Source of the DNA: CAZEQK01 sp964514395
GTDB taxonomy: Bacteria > Bacillota > Bacilli > Tepidibacillales > Tepidibacillaceae
Direction: 5' to 3'
NCBI GenBank assembly: GCA_964514395.1
Contig: CAZEQK010000012.1
Coordinates: forward strand, 12,372 to 76,371
Length of the DNA: 64,000 nt
Position numbers and translations under genes: made by a program. The notes under the pieces were generated by a model, which saw nothing but the letters and a program-made list of their open reading frames with translations, searched no databases and was not told the DNA's origin. Positions 59,762-64,000 of this stretch are shown in pieces (positions within the stretch are counted from its first letter, which is position 1; each line of letters opens with the position of its first letter).

Positions 59762-60832
59762 TTGATTCCAATACCAACCGATCAAATTAAAATTCATCAG
59801 CGACTCATTAACCCATTAGATCAAATAGTAAACCTGGCTCGTAACAGTACAAGCCATGAAAAATTTGTTTATGACGAGAAGGGGAATGTTGTTTCCATTA
59901 AACGTATAAACATCACCTACGATGATGGAAACCGATTAATAGCAGTGAAGAATTACAACGCAAATGGCGGGTTACTTGAAAAATATGAATACAGTTATGA
60001 TGCTAATAATAACATTACCAGCGTTGTAACAAACAGTGGAACAATTTCTTACCAGTATGATGAATTAAACCAATTAACCCAAGAAACACTATTAGATGGA
60101 ACCACCATTACGTACGAATATGATGCGGTGGGAAACAGGACGAAGAAAATAGTAACAGTTGGTGGAACTCCAACAACAACCAACTACACTTACAATGATG
60201 GGAATGAACTCATCTCTGTAGATGGACAAGCTTATACCTATGATGCGAATGGTAACTTGACTAACAATGGCAATAAAACCTTTATCTATGATGAAGAAAA
60301 CAGGCTCATTGAAGTAAAAGATGCTTCAAACCAAACAATTGCAACCTACACTTACGATCATGAAGGTAAACGTTCCAGCATAACCACTACAAGTGGAACA
60401 ACCTACTTCCACTACAGTGGAGATAAAGTTATTTATGAAACCGATGCAAGCAATAATATTACAGCGGAATATACCTACGATCCGCTAGGTAATCCGGCAA
60501 CCATGACTAAAAATGGGGTAACTTATTACTATCACCTGAATGGTCATGGGGATGTAGTGGCATTAACTGATGGCAGTGGCAATATTGTAGCTGAGTACAG
60601 CTACGATGCATGGGGTAATATTATTTCTCAAACTGGTACGATGGCAGCAGATAATCCACTTAGATATGCTGGATACCGTTATGATGAGGCAACTGGATTA
60701 TATTACTTGATGGCAAGATATTATGATGCAAGCATTGGACGCTTTATTACAAGAGATACATTCCATGGGTTTGAAGAAGATCCGCTGAGCTTGAATCAGT
60801 ATGCATATACGAAGAATAATATAATCCGGTGA
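59762..60832 (+). pseudogene. Orphan RHS cassette (module 3), frameshifted at its end
   Basis: Starts within a diverged YD repeat (NPLDQIVNLARN aligns with NPLDQINKLTRN in module 1), then continues with RHS core nearly identical to module 1. It breaks at 60832 because ATAAT is tandemly duplicated near 60818 (AAGAATAATATAATCCGG versus AAAAATAATCCGG in module 2). No signal peptide or ribosome site. Confidence 0.75.
60239..60476 (+). repeat. RHS core shared block, copy C (module 3)
   Basis: Identical to copy A by eye, offset 4,140 bp; identity continues to about 60670. Confidence 0.85.
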
Positions 60833-61191
60833 TGTATGTAGATCCAAGCGGGCATTGGGCATGGGTTGCACCTCTTTATTTTATTCCAGGTATCGGCGAA
60901 ATAGTCCTAATTGGAACAGTTATTGTTGTTTTAGGTGTTGCAACATTTTATGCAGGTTCTTGGATTTATAAGAAGGCAAAATATTATTTATCGGTAAGAT
61001 CTAGTAAAAAAGCACAAGAAATTATATCATCTGAGAAAAAAGGATCTATCAATCGCGAATTTCCTACAAGTATGAAAAATAAAACTCTTAAGGAAATAGA
61101 AAAGTTGGCAAAACAAGGTAATCGTGATGCGAAAAAAGCCAAAAAGCTTTTAAATGATAAACGTTTTAACAAAGGAGATAATCGAAAGTGA
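60829..61191 (+). CDS. Tip fragment of module 3
   Basis: The continuation of the previous cassette after the 5-bp duplication: YVDPSGHWAWV, bridge YFIPGIGEIVLIGTVIV shared with module 2, then a distinct tip (SMKNKTLKEIEKLAKQGNRD). An ORF in its own right by chance of the shift. The tip is short, basic and helical. Followed directly by the next gene (GTG overlaps its stop). Confidence 0.7.
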   Translation: MMYVDPSGHWAWVAPLYFIPGIGEIVLIGTVIVVLGVATFYAGSWIYKKAKYYLSVRSSKKAQEIISSEKKGSINREFPTSMKNKTLKEIEKLAKQGNRDAKKAKKLLNDKRFNKGDNRK

Positions 61192-61787
61192 GAATTCTTA
61201 ACGAAATTAATGAAACCATAAGTTTATATTTTCCAAGGGATGTAAGATTTAATGAGTATAATTATATAACATCGATTGAATATAAAAATCTCCTTAAAAT
61301 AAGGGGGAATCACCTATTTGAGAAGTTTAAGAATGATATAGAAAAAAGTATTCAAAAAGTTTATAAGGAATACGCTGTTGTTGATTGGACAGATATATCT
61401 GATAGTAATTGTTATGAATTCAAAATATTAATGCATAAGAATCAACCGATTTTAGATGATGATATAGAATTGATACGTTATTTAAGGTGGGAACGATTAG
61501 ATTTAAGAATATTTATTAGTATTCTAAATAAATATTATTATTATTTCTTCGAGGAAAGTACCTACGACATTAATATAGAACAGTGGGATTTTCATACAAT
61601 TACCGTTTACAATAAAGAAATGAAAAACGCTACTAATCATTTAAATAATATAATGGAATCTAAAGGATATCAGGAACTTTCAACTGAAATTGTTAATAAA
61701 AGAGTTGAAAATGTAGAAACACAGTATCTTGAAAAAGGACAAGTAAAAATATTTAATTGTCTTTTTACGGATTTAGTAACAATTTAA
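61188..61787 (+). CDS. Candidate immunity protein for module 3
   Basis: 199 residues from a GTG at 61188, AAAGGAG 10 nt upstream, overlapping the tip stop by 4 bp. It is soluble, with acidic and aromatic clusters (NKYYYYFFEES, EYAVVDWTDISD). No family recognised. Tight coupling to the tip supports an immunity role. Confidence 0.65.
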   Translation: MRILNEINETISLYFPRDVRFNEYNYITSIEYKNLLKIRGNHLFEKFKNDIEKSIQKVYKEYAVVDWTDISDSNCYEFKILMHKNQPILDDDIELIRYLRWERLDLRIFISILNKYYYYFFEESTYDINIEQWDFHTITVYNKEMKNATNHLNNIMESKGYQELSTEIVNKRVENVETQYLEKGQVKIFNCLFTDLVTI

Positions 61788-61814
61788 ATTCGTACTTAAT
61801 TGTTTGAAGTTTTT

Positions 61815-61855
61815 ATCAACTCTTCTCGAATGTATGGAAGGGTTGATTTTATTTA
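61815..61855 (+). terminator. Terminator ending RHS module 3
   Basis: ATCAAC-t-CTTC ... GAAG-g-GTTGAT followed by TTTATTT. Confidence 0.75.
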
Positions 61856-61919
61856 CTACTGAGGTTACAAATAAAGGACAAGAATTTTTTTTCTTAATCA
61901 GCTTTACACATAGCTAGTA

Positions 61920-62816
61920 TTGATGATACCTATTATAACCAACTACACTTACAATGATGGGAATGAGCTCATCTCTGTAGATGGACAAGCTTATACCTAT
62001 GATGCGAATGGTAACTTGACTAACAATGGCAATAAAACCTTTATCTATGATGAAGAAAACAGGCTCATTGAAGTAAAAGATGCTTCAAACCAAACAATTG
62101 CAACCTACACTTACGATCATGAAGGTAAACGTTCCAGCATAACCACTACAAGTGGAACAACCTACTTCCACTACAGTGGAGATAAAGTTATTTATGAAAC
62201 CGATGCAAGCAATAATATTACAGCGGAATATACCTATGATCCATTAGGAAATCCAGCTACCATGACAAAAGGTGGAGTAACCTATTACTACCATGTTAAC
62301 GGCCATGGTGATGTTGTGGCATTAACTGATGGCAGTGGCAATATTGTAGCTGAGTACAGCTACGATGCTTGGGGTAATATTTTATCTCAAACAGGTACGA
62401 TGGCAGCAGATAATCCACTTAGATATGCTGGATACCGTTATGATGAAGCTACAGGCTTATATTACTTGATGGCAAGGTATTATGATCCAAGCATTGGACG
62501 TTTCATTACAAGAGATACGTTCCATGGTTTTGAAGAAGATCCGCTAAGCTTGAATCAGTATTCTTATACCAAAAACAACCCGGTTATGTATGTGGATTAT
62601 AATGGACATTTTGCTTGGGCTGTGTCTCTTTATTTTATAACAGGTATTGGTGAAATAACATTAACAATTATTGCTGTAGGTGTTGGTATTGTAGTTTATT
62701 TTGCCAGTGAACACACAAAAAACAAACGAAAAAGTACTTGGAATAAGCATACAAAACTAAGTCCGAGCCGAAAAAGTGAAAAGAAGAAACAAAAAAATTG
62801 GAGATCTCGAAAATAG
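61920..62816 (+). CDS. Orphan RHS cassette (module 4)
   Basis: 298 residues, starting at a nominal TTG; homology to module 1 begins ~61938, later than in modules 2 and 3. It contains the RHS core and a variant bridge (YFITGIGEITLTIIAVGVG), then a short, very basic tip (WNKHTKLSPSRKSEKKKQKN). The tip looks truncated compared with modules 2 and 3. No start signals. Confidence 0.75.
   Translation: MMIPIITNYTYNDGNELISVDGQAYTYDANGNLTNNGNKTFIYDEENRLIEVKDASNQTIATYTYDHEGKRSSITTTSGTTYFHYSGDKVIYETDASNNITAEYTYDPLGNPATMTKGGVTYYYHVNGHGDVVALTDGSGNIVAEYSYDAWGNILSQTGTMAADNPLRYAGYRYDEATGLYYLMARYYDPSIGRFITRDTFHGFEEDPLSLNQYSYTKNNPVMYVDYNGHFAWAVSLYFITGIGEITLTIIAVGVGIVVYFASEHTKNKRKSTWNKHTKLSPSRKSEKKKQKNWRSRK
61998..62235 (+). 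repeat. RHS core shared block, copy D (module 4)
   Basis: Identical to copy A by eye, offset 5,899 bp, then diverges just after the ACAGCGGAATATACCTA segment. Confidence 0.85.
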
Positions 62817-62845
62817 TAAAATAAAAAAAGTATGGGGGTAATAAA

Positions 62846-63421
62846 ATGGAGAAGAATAATATCTTATCGGTCTTAAACCGTTCACACAAAGATGGATTAA
62901 TGGTTTCTGTATACTCGAACCGATATCAACCAGAAATGTGTTCTGTCGGTTTCATAGATTCATTATCTGCTGGCCAGTTTATTATGAAACATGTTACTCC
63001 AGAAGGTATATATGATGGTTATATTATTAGAAGGATAGAAGATGTTTTTAGAGTTGATGTTAATGGAGAGTATGAACGGAGACTAGAATTATTGTACAAT
63101 CTTCAAAAGCAAAAGCACCAAGATTTCTTTAAAAAGAAAGCAAATCAAAAACCCAATCTATTTAAGGAGAGTCTTGTTATTGCTCAAAAGAAAAAATTAA
63201 TTGTTACAATCTGCATTGATGAGACCGATAGTCAAGATAATATAGTTGGATTTGTCAAAGATGTTAATCCTAATGGAATTACAATTTCACGAATTTCTTC
63301 AAATGGGTTAGATGACGGAGAATCAACTTTTTTAATCGAAGATGTAATCAAGATAAATTGTGATTCCTCGGATGAAAGAATTATTAAATTATTATACTCT
63401 TATAGAAGACATGATAACTAA
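62846..63421 (+). CDS. Candidate immunity protein for module 4, tandem-duplicated domain
   Basis: 191 residues in two related ~75-residue beta-rich halves. Half 1: GLMVSVYSNRYQPEM...VGFIDSLSAGQF...IEDVFRVDV. Half 2: LIVTICIDETDSQDNIVGFV...IEDVIKINC. Each begins with a strand and ends IEDV-x-(R/K)-(V/I) followed by E/R-R-(L/I)-(E/K)-LLY. GGGGG lies 6 nt before the ATG. The duplication may be an Sm-like or other small-barrel fold; no family recognised. Confidence 0.65.
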   Translation: MEKNNILSVLNRSHKDGLMVSVYSNRYQPEMCSVGFIDSLSAGQFIMKHVTPEGIYDGYIIRRIEDVFRVDVNGEYERRLELLYNLQKQKHQDFFKKKANQKPNLFKESLVIAQKKKLIVTICIDETDSQDNIVGFVKDVNPNGITISRISSNGLDDGESTFLIEDVIKINCDSSDERIIKLLYSYRRHDN

Positions 63422-63444
63422 CTTAATTAGCACTGTTTTAACCA

Positions 63445-63480
63445 AAAAATCAAGAGGAATTATTCCCTCTTGATTTTTCT
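63445..63480 (+). terminator. Terminator ending RHS module 4
   Basis: AAAAATCAAGAGG ... CCTCTTGATTTTT (13-bp stem) with T-run. Confidence 0.88.
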
Positions 63481-63519
63481 TATCTATCAAAATTACAACT
63501 GTTTATTTATAGAAACGTA

Positions 63520-63758
63520 ATGACTATCACTGCTGGAACAGCAACATCGACTCACGGTTACACGTATAATTCATTAGATCAAATGAAGAAGTTAACACGA
63601 AACAGTGTTGACATTACCAAATTTGTGTATGATGAGCAAGGCAATATTAGCTCTATAACCTATACAAACGGCACCTATACTTCCTTTGAATATGATGATG
63701 CGAATCGTCTAAAGGTATTGGAAAAATTACAGTTCTACTGGAAGTTTGGAAGAAAAAT
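63520..63758 (+). pseudogene. Orphan RHS fragment (module 5 remnant), frameshifted
   Basis: Matches module 1 from ~55611 to ~55855 (TAGTATSTHGYTYN... EYDDANRLK), then leaves frame by an extra G near 63720. Homology ends at GAAGAAAAAT near 63758. It represents the region just upstream of that present in modules 2-4. It is a dead fragment with no core, tip or immunity gene. Confidence 0.75.
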
Positions 63759-63974
63759 TCATCTCTTTTGGTTATGTTTTAGTTTGGTTAATTATGGAAC
63801 GAAAAATCTAAACAAATCCCCGTTACATCTTTTTAAATTTTTCCATGATACAACGTAATAAATGTAAAGATTAATATAATGAATATAAACTTCATGGGAA
63901 AAATCTCCCTTTCATCTATTCCATATAAAGTATAGAATGTAAATAAAATAAAATATTAAAAAGGAGAGGGGATC

Positions 63975-64000
63975 GTGGAACAAATAGATCAGTATTATCC
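63975..64000 (+). CDS. Start of a further gene (partial, runs off the window)
   Basis: GTG at 63975 preceded by AAGGAGAGG, giving MEQIDQYY... before the window ends. Product not identifiable from 8 residues. Confidence 0.5.

Overview
The window is low-GC DNA from an endospore-forming member of the Bacillales. The evidence is gene order: acpS, nnr, ydcC-like lipoprotein, alr, ndoAI, ndoA, tex, cmpA and sprT in one block, then tsaE, tsaB, rimI, tsaD, an ABC-F ATPase, rex, tatC, groES and groEL in another. Both blocks follow the Bacillus subtilis layout from memory, and cmpA and the ydcC-like gene point to sporulation. A molybdopterin oxidoreductase, molybdenum-cofactor guanylylation genes, Rex and a fermentative-type alcohol dehydrogenase suggest anaerobic or facultative growth. 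I cannot fix the genus from sequence alone.

Layout. 0-2.1 kb: a molybdopterin oxidoreductase. 2.1-7.2 kb (minus strand): a four-gene MacAB-like export operon whose last gene encodes a large secreted beta-sandwich protein. 7.5-11.8 kb: a secreted tandem-repeat protein interrupted by an assembly gap, a small haem-b-type membrane protein with a 44-residue membrane peptide, a two-component system, and a SHOCT-like peptide. 12.0-18.6 kb: an SRAP protein and a ~1,900-residue protein built of about 18 carboxypeptidase-regulatory-like domains, with no signal peptide. 18.7-20.7 kb: cyclophilin, a SufT/MIP18-like protein, and a yybP-ykoY manganese riboswitch driving a TerC-family gene. 20.9-30.9 kb: the acpS-to-sprT block, with cmpA on the opposite strand. 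31.0-32.3 kb: twelve tRNA genes behind one strong promoter, with two unexplained 63-bp repeats in the array. 32.4-36.3 kb: an iron-type alcohol dehydrogenase and the t6A operon. 36.4-42.6 kb: a YjbR protein, an anchored protein with an internal duplication, a DnaA-box cluster, a KinA-like PAS kinase and a phosphatase-like membrane protein. 42.6-48.9 kb: ABC-F ATPase, folate cyclo-ligase, mobA, a moeA-like gene, mobB, rex and tatC. 49.1-51.3 kb: CIRCE-controlled groESL.

51.4-63.8 kb is the most unusual part: a secreted RHS/YD-repeat polymorphic toxin followed by a serial array of headless RHS cassettes. Each module carries a near-identical stretch of RHS core, a different C-terminal tip, one or two small unrelated genes (candidate immunity proteins) and a terminator. 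The shared core is an obvious substrate for recombination that would swap tips onto the full-length protein. Some modules are decayed: a 5-bp duplication in module 3, a 1-nt frameshift in the fifth fragment, and a poly-A frameshift in the first immunity candidate.

Other signals with direct sequence support are the DnaA-box cluster (three perfect and four one-mismatch 9-mers in 184 bp) directly upstream of the KinA-like kinase, a pair of matching direct-repeat operators between the MacAB operon and the repeat-protein gene, and an exact 55-bp identity across the assembly gap that limits how many repeats are missing.
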